Shown here one piece after another: positions 47,112 to 57,837 of a stretch of DNA of 64,000 nucleotides. The notes beneath the pieces were generated by a model. The model was not told where the DNA came from and ran no database searches. It saw only the letters and a program-made list of their open reading frames with translations. The position numbers and the translations under genes are program-made. The stretch is from Orobanche coerulescens (Eukaryota; Streptophyta; Magnoliopsida; Lamiales; Orobanchaceae): contig CM065818.1 of NCBI GenBank assembly GCA_033398695.1, forward strand, positions 80,348,092 through 80,412,091, given 5' to 3'. The number at the start of each line of letters is the position of its first letter. The stretch's first letter is position 1.

Positions 47112-47903
47112 ATCGCGAAAGTGAACGACAACGCTTACAAATTAGAACTTCCGGGAGATTATGGGATTCATGCAACCTTTAATGTTGGGGACCTCTCGCC
47201 TTACATTGATGATGACGGAATTTCGGAATTGAGGACAATTCCTTTTAAAGGAGGAGGAGATGATACGGAATCATTTGATATGAACGAAGAAGACGAAGTA
47301 AGGATCGATATAAATGACCTTACTACACGCCACGCACGGACTACTATGTATTTAGGCGAGAAAACGGACATAAGACGTGGAGTATCGGTCTCAGCGGCCC
47401 GTGTCATCTTTGTCAGGAAGGTCGACATCCACTTTGCCCGAAAAATGTTCAATATGCGGAAAATATCCAACTGCCGAGAAAATTCACCACTGCCGGAAAA
47501 ATCACCACTGCCGGGCCGGCGAGCACCGCCAGGACCCGGCCGTTTCGTCCGACACGGCCGTCCGCACTCGTCGAGAAATGCAAAAGTCATCGCCCACGAG
47601 GACTCGCCGTGTTATGCAGCGGTCGAGTCGAACTCTCCGGATAAGCCAGCGGCGCCCAGACGACCGGCCGTGTTCGAGGACACGATCGGGCCCCACCGAA
47701 CGTCCTTGTCGGCCAGCGCCGTCTGCAGTCCTGTACAGATTTCACTTTTTTTTGTATTTTCTTTTGTTTGTTTGTCTTTGCCTTGTTTTTTATTCATTTT
47801 AGGGATTGTGTTTCCCCTAAAATTAGGATTGTTGTTCCTTTTATATTTTATTTTGATTATTCAAAGATTTTATAAATATTTGAATTATTTTGTTTTATTA
47901 TAG
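47112..47903 (+). pseudogene. Pol C-terminus of CRM-2b running through the LTR
   Basis: After the TSD the frame resumes with IAKVNDNAYKLELPGDYG, FNVGDLSPYIDDDG and SELRTIPFKGGG. It then enters the LTR at 47261 with EDEVRIDIND, YLGEKTDIRRGVSVS and stays open for another about 180 codons: first an Arg/Pro/Ser-rich stretch from the GC-rich block, then a hydrophobic stretch from the T-rich block, with a stop at 47903. The part up to RRGVSVS is conserved between families; whether the remainder is ever translated is doubtful, since its composition follows the DNA. Confidence 0.6.
47247..47260 (+). other. Polypurine tract of CRM-2b
   Basis: AAAGGAGGAGGAGA, same as in CRM-2a. Confidence 0.87.
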
Positions 47904-48019
47904 GAAGACTTGAAGTCTCCTATATATAGGCTTGTATAAGCATTGTAACATCCATTGTATGTTAAAGAAATAAGAATACACTTGTGTTTTCTTGGTGAAT
48001 GCTTTTCATCGAAACCTTG
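47261..48019 (+). repeat. 3' LTR of CRM-2b, left part
   Basis: Starts TGATACGGAATCATTTG. Includes the GC-rich block (47440-47740), the T-rich stretch and TATA. Interrupted after CCTTG (48015-48019). Confidence 0.88.
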
Positions 48020-49191
48020 TGATACGAATTCTCCGGGGAGAGGCGGATACGTATCGGTCGGAGTGTTTGTAAGTGTATGATAGCGGAAGGCTTTTATGAA
48101 TATGGTAATTCGAGTGTATGAATATGGATGAAATATCGGATAACAATAAAAATATCGAACAAGAAGACTTGAACGATCAAGAACAAGGGTTTATCGAATT
48201 AGACCTATAACTCGATAAGGTGATTTCTTCCCAAGACCTATTGAGAATCAATCGGATTAATATTCGAAAACGCGTCGAATAAAAATCAAGTTTCGGTAAA
48301 AATCATTTACCAATGATAGAAACACAAAGTGTTTTCTTATACTTCAAATTCATAATACTGTCTAAGTTACAATGCTTACCCAAGCCTATATATAGGAGAC
48401 TTCAAGTCTTCCTATAATAAGAGAAAAATAATTCAAAGATTTATAAAATCTTTGAATAATCAAAATAAAACATAAAAGGAACAACAATCCTAATTTTAGG
48501 GGAAACACAATCCCTAAAATGAGTAAAAAACAAGGCAAAGACAAACACACAAAAGAAAATACAAAAAGGTGAAATCTGCGACAGACTCGGCGTGTCGCTG
48601 ACACGGCCGCGGCGCGACAAGGACACTCGGCACGGGCGCGGCTGTCGGCGGTGACTCGGCCGTGTTCGCCTTGACACGGTCGCGGCGCGCAGGACATCCG
48701 ACAGGGACTCGTCCGACAGTGACCGGCAGGCGCGGCGGCCCGACAAGGGCGTTCGGCGTGGGTCCGATCGTGTCTGGAACACGGTCGGGTCTGCAGCGAG
48801 AGGTTTTGGCTTATCGGCATAGTTCGACTCGGCCGTGCGGACAACACGGTCGAGTCACGTGGGCGATGACTTATGCGTTTACGGACGAGTGCGGCACGGG
48901 CCGTGTCGGACGACAGTCGGGTCCGGCCGGCGTGCTCGGCGATTCGGCAGGTGATTTTTCCGGCCGGTGGTGAATTTTCCGGCGATGCTCGGCATTTTCC
49001 GGCAGGTGACATTTTCCGGCGAGTTGTGACATTTTCCTGAGGTTGTGACATTTTCCGTGAGTTGTGTCATTTTCCGGCTTGTGTCCGTTTTCTCGCCTAA
49101 AAATGTAGTCGCACGTGCACGGCGTTGTAAGGCCTTTAACGTCGATTCTTGCTTGGTTTCTTTATTCGGACTATTCAATTCCGTATAATCA
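48020..49191 (-). repeat. 3' LTR of noaCRM-2
   Basis: 1,172 bp. On the minus strand starts TGATTATACGGAATTG, apparently TGATACGG with a 3-nt insertion, and ends GAATTCGTATCA. GC-rich block at 48575-49080. Confidence 0.82.
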
Positions 49192-49205
49192 CCTCACCCT
49201 TTAAA
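49192..49205 (-). other. Polypurine tract of noaCRM-2, degraded
   Basis: On the minus strand TTTAAAGGGTGAGG precedes the LTR; one pyrimidine interrupts the purine run. Confidence 0.6.
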
Positions 49206-49259
49206 GGGAATTGTCCTCAGTTCCGATCTAACTTCGTCATCAAGATAATTAACTAAAGC

Positions 49260-49481
49260 TTATAAGTACTTGATCTCGAAAATGTCCGCAGTACGTACAT
49301 GGCCCAAAATCTTGAGACGATAAGTAGTATGGGATCTCCGGGAATCACCAAACAAATAACTATCATTATTAATGAAATAATAATAATTATTATTCTGTGA
49401 GGCAAAATCTTTATCATCGTGGTTGAATTCATTGGATGCAATTTCAAGAACCAAGAAAATTGCCTCGGAATCACCTTTCAC
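49260..49481 (-). pseudogene. Pol-tail-like segment of noaCRM-2
   Basis: Open piece containing FINNDSYLFGDSRRSHTTYR and LKILGHVRTADIFEIKYL. noaCRM-1 has the same text at 34850-34990, continuing to SELRTIPFK. The TYRL...SELRTIPFK framework lines up with YKLELPGDYG...SELRTIPFK of the autonomous Pol end. It is separated from the gag-like ORF by a stop at 49491. Function unknown; it may persist because it includes the PPT region. Confidence 0.6.
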
Positions 49482-49490
49482 ATCAAAACA

Positions 49491-50507
49491 TTAGGAAGGC
49501 TCGTCTTTAAGCTCGGTATTATAAACAGGAACCACTGGGTAAATATAGCACCTTTCTTCATTTTTACCAAAAATAGGTGGTCCATCATAATTATGGATTT
49601 CATGAAGCATGGTCGTGTGGCAAGGTGGTTGTGAGACATGGGAAGCTGGATCTCGATCCGGTACTGCTGTTATAGCGACAATCAGGGCTGCCAAGACTGG
49701 GGAAAATGGCGGTGGCGGCACAGGTAAATTGTCGTCATCCCATTGACAAGAACTGTCAAAAACTCCATCAATGGTGGTAGCCAAGTGAGACCAGAAGAAA
49801 TCAAATTCCTCCATTTTAGATCCAGAATCGGTCTGGCTAGAATCAAGTTCCTCATCATTAACATAAGTTGGTCCGTCTTGGTCAAATTTGCCAACACAAC
49901 CAACTGGCTCATGCTCAAAGTAGCAAGATCCGGGTTCGTCAACTAGGGATACACGGCTCAACTCACCTTCTTCGTTGAATTGCTCCGTTGAAAACTCTGT
50001 CTCGTCTACTTCATTGAAAATGACCGTAGGGACATTGTCTTCATCGAAAAAAGATTCTGCTGGGAATTCCTTGATGGAGGAAGACCTTAGATCGAATGCC
50101 GGTGGCGTGGCGTCGAAGGATTGGTGGTAAGATGGGGATTTGAACCTTCGATTGAAATATTTTTTGAATTTAAGCCAATCTTGGATTTTAGGCTTACGTT
50201 GTTGTGAACGGGACTGTTTCAATTTTTGCCACCAGACGGCGGCGCTACCGCGGAGGCGCCTTGCCACCAACGAAACGCGGCGGTTGATCGGGGCAGCCTT
50301 GAAGTCCGAGTGCTCCTCACAAACACGGAGCCAATCTATGCACGCATCTGGATTACTATCTCCGTGAAATTCCGGTATGCTGTGGAATTTGGCCAAGAAA
50401 TCAATATCGTTGGCATCATCTCTGCGTCTTTCTTGCATACGTTGCTCCGGTAAGCCGTTTAGTGCGTCACGGAGTTTCATCAAGAAATCGAGCTCGGAGA
50501 AATCCAT
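49491..50507 (-). CDS. Gag-like protein of noaCRM-2
   Basis: 338 codons from the ATG at 50507 (MDFSELDFLMKLRDALNG), the start matching the gag starts of autonomous copies (MDFSDDFMEKLREAL). Residues about 40-125 form a retrotransposon Gag-type domain: IPEFHGDSNPDACIDWL, AAVWWQKLKQSR, WLKFKKYFNRRF. A long acidic, low-complexity region follows, with Pro-rich patches. No C-x2-C-x4-H-x4-C knuckle and no protease, RT, RNase H or integrase were found. It probably helps package its own RNA into particles supplied by autonomous elements (inference from family behaviour). The frame is intact, so it may still be expressed; noaCRM-1 has a broken copy. Confidence 0.75.
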   Translation of the reverse strand: MDFSELDFLMKLRDALNGLPEQRMQERRRDDANDIDFLAKFHSIPEFHGDSNPDACIDWLRVCEEHSDFKAAPINRRVSLVARRLRGSAAVWWQKLKQSRSQQRKPKIQDWLKFKKYFNRRFKSPSYHQSFDATPPAFDLRSSSIKEFPAESFFDEDNVPTVIFNEVDETEFSTEQFNEEGELSRVSLVDEPGSCYFEHEPVGCVGKFDQDGPTYVNDEELDSSQTDSGSKMEEFDFFWSHLATTIDGVFDSSCQWDDDNLPVPPPPFSPVLAALIVAITAVPDRDPASHVSQPPCHTTMLHEIHNYDGPPIFGKNEERCYIYPVVPVYNTELKDEPS

Positions 50508-50748
50508 AACAAGAATCAAGAGATAGTTCTTGATAAGAAATCGGACAGAAAATTTGCCAATAAATACGTGAAGAATGAACCAAGAAGATGATCAAATAAT
50601 CTGATCTCCACCGTTCAGACTGTAGTTCAATGAGTTGGCTTACCTTTGTCAAAATTTCGTGACGATCCAATGGTCAAATCCACGGGAAACTTTGTTTTCT
50701 TCCGACTGTTCTAATCTCAACAAAAAAAAAAAATTCGTTGAATAACTC

Positions 50749-50780
50749 GCCCAAGGAGATGACCTTGGGCTCCGATACCA
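50749..50780 (-). other. PBS of noaCRM-2 with 8-bp hairpin
   Basis: On the minus strand TGGTATCGGAGCC (50768-50780) overlaps GCCCAAGG-TCATCT-CCTTGGGC (50749-50770), identical to noaCRM-1. Confidence 0.85.
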
Positions 50781-50784
50781 CTTA

Positions 50785-51414
50785 TGATACGAATTCTCCG
50801 GGGAGAGGCGGACACGTATCGGTCGGAGTGTTTTGTAAGTGTATGATAGCGGAAGGCTTTTATGAATATGGTAATTCGAGTGTATGAATATGGATGAAAT
50901 ATCGGATAACAATAAAAATATCGAACAAGAAGACTTGAACGATCAAGAACAAGGGTTTATCGAATTAGACCTATAACTCGATAAGGTGATTTCTTCCCAA
51001 GACCTATTGAGAATCAATCGGATTAATATTCGAAAACGCGTCGAATAAAAATCAAGTTTCGGTAAAAATCATTTACCAATGATAGAAACACAAAGTGTTT
51101 TCTTATACTTCAAATTCATAATACTGTCTAAGTTACAATGCTTACCCAAGCCTATATATAGGAGACTTCAAGTCTTCCTATAATAAGAGAAAAATAATTC
51201 AAAGATTTATAAAATCTTTGAATAATCAAAATAAAACATAAAAGGAACAACAATCCTAATTTTAGGGGAAACACAATCCCTAAAATGAGTAAAAAACAAG
51301 GCAAAGACAAACACACAAAAGAAAATACAAAAAAAGGTGAAATCTGCCGGCAGGACTCGGCCGTGTCGCCTGACACGGCCGCGGCGCGACAAGGACACTC
51401 GGCACGGGCGCGGC
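50785..51414 (-). repeat. 5' LTR of noaCRM-2, part next to the PBS
   Basis: Nearly identical to 48020-48650 of the 3' LTR, including hairpin, TATA palindrome and T-rich region. Ends at the solo-LTR insertion; GCGGC (51410-51414) is the TSD copy. Confidence 0.87.
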
Positions 51415-52964
51415 TGATACGAATCGGTCAACATCATCAAATACAAAAAGAAGATTATCCGACCAAGCTTGATTGAGTCGCAGGCATACATAAAATCGTC
51501 ATGCAAAATACATGGACAAATTACCAATTCTCGCGCGCACGACGACTTCGTAGCAGTTTTAGTATTTTGCCCATAACTTTCTCGTCCGAAATCCGATTCA
51601 GGTGATTCAAGTGGCCATGGAAAGCTAAGAAAGAGAGCTACAAATCTTATGAGACCATAGGACCAAATTCGGACCCATTGGATCCCAGAAATGACAAAAC
51701 CGACAGCATCATATTTGGTCCAAGATCATGAAGATTTTTGTCTCTTCTAGTTTCAAGACTTCATTTTCAAAGTCCACTACAATACTTGGGTCCCTCCACA
51801 CTTCAATAATTCGGCCAACCCAAGTGAATGGAAGCTTGATTTTTGTTGTCCTTGTCAAGTATCACATGTGATACGATATCTAATATTCCAATCGAAGATG
51901 CTCCAATAAAAATCGACATCCACGACGATACAAATTCGCATGGTCATGCATCATTATACTTGGGAGAAAAGAACACGCGGATTGGAGTTACGTTGTTAAT
52001 CGGAACCGGAGTAACGTAAAACTCGACGACGGAATCGGTCCGAAAGCATGAAAATTCGGCCATATCATGCTTGAAAGGGACTCATGATTTGTCAAGATGC
52101 ATGAAGATATTTCTCCTTCCCCACCTCAATAAAAAATCGGCCCAAGCATGAGAATTTGATGAAGACTTTCATCAAATATCTCCTTCATGTCACCATCACC
52201 ATAATACTTCCAAATGAAGATATTTCTCCTTCCCACCATAGTACAAAACGTAAGAAACATAAGATTAAAGGAAGACTTTCATCCTTCATGTCATTGTCCC
52301 TCATGTCATAGTCACCATAATAATTTCAAAGGGGTTGATATCATATCTCCACAAAATCCTCCTAATCACTCCTTGATGAAACTCGGCCGAATTGAAGATT
52401 GCAAGGGATGATATTTGGTGAAGATTTTCTTCATGTCACCATCACCATAATAAGTCCAAGAATCATCAAAGATTTCTTCATGTCATAATCACCTAATAAA
52501 ACCAAGATGCTTGGTATCTTCTCCTTAGATATTTCGGCCGAAATGGAAGCATGCTAGGAAGTTTCGTTTTCTCGTTTTGTTGTATTTTCTTACGGTTGGA
52601 AACTACTATATATAGTAGTACTTATTGTATTTGTAAATCATCTTGAAAGTAATAAACCTTGTATTTCTTTGAAATATACGTTGAACGAGTTCAACAAACT
52701 TTAGTTATTGTTTCGACGCGTCTCGAGATTTTAACTTGATCAATTCTCAATAGGTCTTAGGAAGAGATTACCTTTATCGAGTTATAGGTCTAGTTCGATA
52801 AAACACATCAAAATCCGTATATCATACTACCTCACGGCCGAACCCCATTCAAATTCGGCCACCCCTTGTAATTTTCAAGTGATACTTTGATACTTGTCAA
52901 AACGTATTAATCTTCCGTTGTATTTCATACGCATTACGTACACTTACATACGTAATTCGTATCA
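51415..52964 (+). mobile_element. Solo mosaic LTR inserted in noaCRM-2
   Basis: 1,550 bp with TSD GCGGC (51410-51414, 52965-52969). Starts TGATACGAATCGGTCAAC like the noaCRM-1 LTR, but here that first block is 454 bp. At 51869 a family-1 type LTR begins (TGATACGATATC) and runs to the very end. A PBS, PPT or coding body is absent, so it is a solo LTR left by intra-element recombination. Confidence 0.85.
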
Positions 52965-52969
52965 GCGGC

Positions 52970-53488
52970 GCTGTCGGTAGTGACTCGACCGTGTCTGCTT
53001 GACACGGTCGCGGCGCGACAGGGACATCCGACAGGGACTCGTCCGATGTGACGGCGCAGGCGCGGCCGACAAGGGCGTTCGGCGTGGGTCCGATCGTGTC
53101 TGGAACACGGTCGGGTCGTCGCGATGAGTTTTGGCTTATCGGCATAGTTCGACTCGGCCGTGCGGACAACATGGTCGAGTCACGTGGGCGATGACTTGCG
53201 TTTACGGGCCGAGTGCGGCACGGGCCGTGTCGGACGACACGGTCGGGTCCGGCCGGCAGTGCTCGGCCAGTTCCGGCAGGAGGTGATTTTTCCGGCCGGT
53301 GGTGAATTTTCCGGCAGTGCTCGGTATTTTCCGGCAGGTTGTGACATTTTCCGGCAGGTTGTGTCATTTTCCGGCTTGTGTCCGTTTTCTCGCCTAAAAA
53401 TGTAGTCGCACGTGCATGGCGCGTTGTAAGGCCTTTAACGTCGATTCTTGCTTCGGTTTCTTTATTCGGACAATTAAATTCCGTATCA
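52970..53488 (-). repeat. 5' LTR of noaCRM-2, part with GC-rich block
   Basis: GC-rich block (52970-53390) followed by the family-2 LTR start; on the minus strand it encodes NKETEARIDVKGL and TTFLGEKTDTSR. Better preserved here than in the 3' LTR. Confidence 0.83.
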
Positions 53489-53493
53489 CCTTG

Positions 53494-53743
53494 GTTATAA
53501 TTCGACGCGTTTTCGAGTTTTAATCGAATCGATTCTCAATAGGTCTTGAGGAAAGATTATCTTATCAAACTATAGGTCTAGTTTGATAAATCATTCATAT
53601 TGTTCTTGTTTATGTAAGCCGAATTTCCCTACTTTCGGTTATATCTTACGAGTGTTACATATATTCGAGTGTTGTGAGGATCAATTATATTTCCGCTGCA
53701 TTCCATACGAGTTTATGTCCATTCTCATACGTAATTCGTATCA
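53494..53743 (+). repeat. 3' LTR of CRM-2b, right part
   Basis: Resumes after the TSD copy CCTTG with the family-2 hairpin (about 53562-53589) and ends CGTAATTCGTATCA. Confidence 0.88.
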
Positions 53744-54774
53744 ATAACGCATCGGCAACAACATTGCTTTTACCGTCCTTATACTTTGACAAAAAGTGAA
53801 GTGATTGTAAGAACTCCACCCACTTAGCATGCCTCGGACTTAACTTGTGTTGTCCGTTAATATACTTTAATGATTCATGGTCCGAATGTAGGATGAAATG
53901 CTTCGGCCAAAGATAGTGACTCCAATGATCTAGAGCCCTCACAATAGCATAGAACTCTTTGTCGTACGTACAATAATTGAGACGAGCACCGTTTAACTTT
54001 TCTGAAAAATAAGCAATAAAACGCTTTCCTTAAATAAGAACCGCTCAATGCCAACTCTGCTAGCATCACACTCTACTTCGAACGGTTGTGAAAAATTGGT
54101 AATGCCAAGATTGGTGCTTCACACAACTTTGTTTTCAATTTTTCGAACGACTCTTGGGCAACCCTGCTCCATTTAAGCGTACCTTTCTTCAAACATTCTG
54201 TTATCGGGCTTTTAATGGTGCTAAAATCTCGAATAAATCTCCAGTAGAATGAAGTAAGTTTGTGAAACGACCTAACTCCGTAACGGTAGTATGAATCAGC
54301 CATGACTTAATTGCTTTGATCTTGGTTTGATCAACCGACACTCCTTCCTTCGAAACGATATAGCCAAGAAAGACTATACTTTCAACTAAGAATGAGCACT
54401 TCTCCTTTTTTCCATACAGCCTTCGGTCCCTAAGAGTCTCGAAGACTTGCCTTAAGTGCCCGAAATATTCTTGTAATGATCGACTATAAATCAAAATGTC
54501 ATCCAAGTACACAAGTACAAATTTCCCCCAAAACGGCTTAAGTACCTCATTCATCAAACGCATGAAAGTACTCGGCGCATTTGTAAGACCGAACGGCATA
54601 ACGGTCCATTCATACAGCTCGTGTTTAGTTTTGAAAGCCGTTTTCCACTCATCTCCTTATCGTATACGAATCTGGTGATAACCACTACGCAAATCGATTT
54701 TTGAAAAGATCACGGATCTGTGTAGTTCGTCCAACATGTCATCAAGTCTCGGAATCGGGAATCGATACTTGATT
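53744..54774 (-). pseudogene. RT to RNase H of CRM-3a
   Basis: From IKYRFP-type RT text at 54774, through YLDD at 54498-54509, to the [11 protein letters not shown] end of RNase H at 53744. Contains a stop in the GDEW region (near 54660) and frameshifts near 54270, 54075-54110 and 54030. Ends exactly at the CRM-2b LTR; the integrase is missing. Confidence 0.83.
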
Positions 54775-56165
54775 TGATACGAATTATCCGGGGAGAGGTG
54801 GATACGTATCGGTCGGAGTATATGTGAGTGTATGATAGCGGAAGGCTTTTACGAATATAAAGTTTTTCGGATGTATTTTGTATATGAATAATATCGGATA
54901 TAACAATAAAAAATATCGAACAAGAAGATGATACGAATTACGTACGTAATGCGTATGAAATACAACGGAAGATTATTATGTCTTGACGATTATCAAAGTG
55001 TCACTCGAAAATACAAGGGGTGGCCGAACCTAAATGGATTTCGGCCGTGAGGTAGTAGTGTATACGGATTTGGATGTGTTTTATCGAACTAGACCTATAA
55101 CTCGATAAAAGTAATCTCTTCCCAAGACCTATTGAGAATTGATCAAGTTAAAATCTCGAGACGCGTCGAAATAATAACCAAGGTTTTGTTGAACTCGTTC
55201 AACGTATATTTCAAGAGAAATACAATGTTTTATAAATTTCAAGATTCAAGATATTTTACAAATGTTACAAGTACTACTATATATAGTAGTTTCCAACCGT
55301 AGAAAATACAAAAAAACGAAAAATGAAACTTCCTAGCAACTTCCATTTCGGCCGAAATATCTAAAAATGAGATACCAAGTATCTTGGTTTATTAGGTGAT
55401 TAAGACATGAGGTAGTGATGGTGACATGAAGAAGAACCAAGTATCCTTCCTTCCTTTCTTCAATTCGGCCGATTCCTCAAGTAGTGATTTAGGGAGATTT
55501 TTGTGAAGATATGATATCACTCCTTTGGAATTATTATGGTGATTATGACTTGAGGGAAAATGACATGAAGGATGAAAGTCTTCTTCAAATCTTAAGTATG
55601 GGCCGATTTTGTAGTGAAGTGGGGAAGGAAAATATCTTCATTATCTTGTGAAAGATATGAAGACAAATAAGGTCCCTTTCAAGCATGTCATGAGGATTTT
55701 GTGGTGATATGATATCAAGTCTTTTTGGAATTATCATGGTGATTAGGACATGAAGGATAATGACATGAAGGAGACATTTGATGAAAGTCTTCATCAAATC
55801 TTTATGCTAGGGCCGATTTTTATTATGGTGGGGAAAAGAAAATATCTTCATGATCTTGGACCAAATATGATGCTGTCGGTTTTGTCATTTCTGGGATCCA
55901 ATGAGTCCGAATTTGGTCCTATGGTCTCATAAGATTTGTAGCTCTCTTTCTTAGCTTTCCATGGCCACTTGAATCACCTGAATCGGATTTCGGACGAGAA
56001 AGTTATGGACAAAATACTAAAACTGCTACGAAGTCGTCGTGCGCGCGAGAATTGGTAATTTGTCCATGTATTTTGCATGAGGATTTTATGTATGCCTGCG
56101 ACTCAACCAAGCTTGGTCGGATAATCTTCTTTTTTGTATTTGATGATGTTGACCGATTCGTATCA
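54775..56165 (-). mobile_element. Solo mosaic LTR in pol of CRM-3a, reverse strand
   Basis: 1,391 bp with TSD TGATT (54770-54774, 56166-56170). On the minus strand it starts TGATACGAATCGGTCAAC and ends ATAATTCGTATCA. It has the noaCRM-1 three-block order, but the family-1 block has lost its start: the junction near 55851 lies at shared ATCTTCAT text. A unit of about 190 bp is imperfectly duplicated at about 55510-55655 and 55700-55850. Confidence 0.83.
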
Positions 56166-56170
56166 TGATT

Positions 56171-57511
56171 GTTATGTTATTCACTTCTCGACTATCAATA
56201 CACATTCGCCAAGATACGTCCTTCTTAGGAACAAGTAAAACCGGAACCGCATAAGGGCTTAGACTTTCTCGAACATACCCGTGGTTCATTAGTTCTTCTA
56301 TCTGTTTTTGTAATTCCTTCGTTTCCTCGGGATTACATCTATACGCAACTTTGTTAGGGAGCGACGCACCCAGTATGAGAGCGATTTGATGTTCAATCCC
56401 ACGAATAGGTGGCAAACCCGATGGCAACTCTTAGGGAAAACATCCGCAAATTCGTGTAATAAAGCATCTATCTTTCCATCGTTTCGCACAACCATGTTAT
56501 CGTTCCATGTCTCCTTCAATATTAACAAGTACACGCACTCACCACCATCAATAGCATGTTCCATATCCCGCTCACTAGCAAACATGGTAAGTTTCGGTTT
56601 CTCAACCCGATTAGAGCTCATAGAACGAATAGCTTGAGGTGACATCGGTTTAAGCAAAATTTTTTTGCCCTTATCCCGTAACTCATATTCATTGCTTCTT
56701 CCTTGATGTAAAACATCCCTATCAAACATCCATGGACGTCCCGAAAGTACATGACATGCATCCATTAGGAGTACATCACATAATACGTTGTCATCATACG
56801 AACCCATGGTTAATCCGATCCTCACTTGTTTTGTCACCTTTATTTTGCTCCCATCATCGAGCCAATGTAAAGTGTAAGGTTTCGGATGAGTCGTAGTGGT
56901 CAGCCCGAGTTTAGTTACCATCTCACTCGAAGCTATGTTGGTGCAACTTCCTCCATCAATGATCAAACTACACCACTTATTCCCGACTTGACACCTCGTG
57001 TGAAATATTTGATCCCGCTGTTTTGAATCATTCGAAACAGATTTGGCTTGTAAAGTACGAAGAACCAAAGCCAGTCATAGTTTGGAGCATCGTAAGTTTC
57101 ACATTCTTCTTCTTCTTTTTCCTCCACGTTGAAATCAAACACATCACCCAGTCTTTCCTTTTCGTCCTCGACCAACAACTCGTCTCGGATCGTGACAGGT
57201 TCTCTTAGTGTCACCACTCATTTGTTCGGACAAGCATTTTGATAATGACCGAACCATTGACATTTGAAACATCATACCTTAGTTAAATTCATCTCCTTCG
57301 GCACGTATGGGGCTTTGGGAACCATAGTAGGGGTAGGAGTCAGTACGGTTGTTTTAGTAGCTGAACTGGGACCGATACTTGGGTTCCCGAATTTGGATGG
57401 AAACTCGGGTTTATAAAACTTCATCTTGTTTTGAGCTTCCAACTTCACACATAGTCCACATAATGTATCAAAGTCTTCGTATGGGTATAATTCCACCGAG
57501 TTAGCTATGTT
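56171..57511 (-). pseudogene. Gag end, protease and RT start of CRM-3a
   Basis: Read right to left: end of Gag (NIANSVELYPYEDFDTLCGL), zinc knuckle (about 57228-57270) preceded by a TGA that most likely replaces CGA, protease IIDGGSC about 56945-56965, linker, then RT start ([20 protein letters not shown]). Breaks near 57075 and 56430. Continues at 54774 across the solo LTR. Confidence 0.82.
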
Positions 57512-57837
57512 AGGAGTATGCCCTCGAATGCGACTCAGAGGTTGTTGAGTGGGGGCATTGTACTTGTAATTATGTAAACCATTTATATAAGGCAAAGGAA
57601 TGTGATGCCGCTCGTTACCCAACAGTGTTACCAATACATGAACTGTTGTGAATCGTGGTTGTGCGAAGCAGAAGTATAAGTTCTCGAGCAGTAGCAAACG
57701 AACAGCAAACAGCAAATAACACTAGCGGATAGCACTTCGATACAGCAGCACTTTGATGCAGCAATGTTCGATACAGCAATGTTCGGTCAGCACTTCGATA
57801 CAGCACTATTCAGATAGTACTTCAGTACGGTACTTTG

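Larger units (their letters stand above)
48020..53488 (-). mobile_element. noaCRM-2: non-autonomous element with intact gag-like ORF, reverse strand
   Basis: 3' LTR 48020-49191, body 49192-50784, 5' LTR 50785-51414 plus 52970-53488; TSD CCTTG (48015-48019, 53489-53493). The LTRs are family-2 like, with GC-rich block, hairpin and the encoded FLGEKTDTSR motif. The body has one long ORF and no pol domain. A solo LTR (51415-52964) sits in the 5' LTR. Its gag-like protein matches noaCRM-1, but its LTRs differ, so one internal cassette is paired with two LTR types. Confidence 0.85.
31791..53743 (+). mobile_element. CRM-2b: family-2 element with three nested insertions
   Basis: 5' LTR (left part lost; 31791-31872 and 36560-37143), PBS, gag-pol (37205-41264 and 47117 onward), PPT, 3' LTR (47261-48019 and 53494-53743). 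Insertions: non-autonomous element at 31873-36554, CRM-1e at 41265-47111, and a second non-autonomous element at 48020-53488, each with a clean 5-bp TSD. The right flank is pol of CRM-3a, whereas the left flank is an unrelated LTR fragment, so the left border was rearranged. Confidence 0.87.

Noticed and set aside
47700..47903. Hydrophobic C-terminal stretch as an envelope or membrane protein
   Set aside because: It is produced by a T-rich LTR region next to the TATA box, has no signal peptide or upstream domain, and is equally explained by composition.
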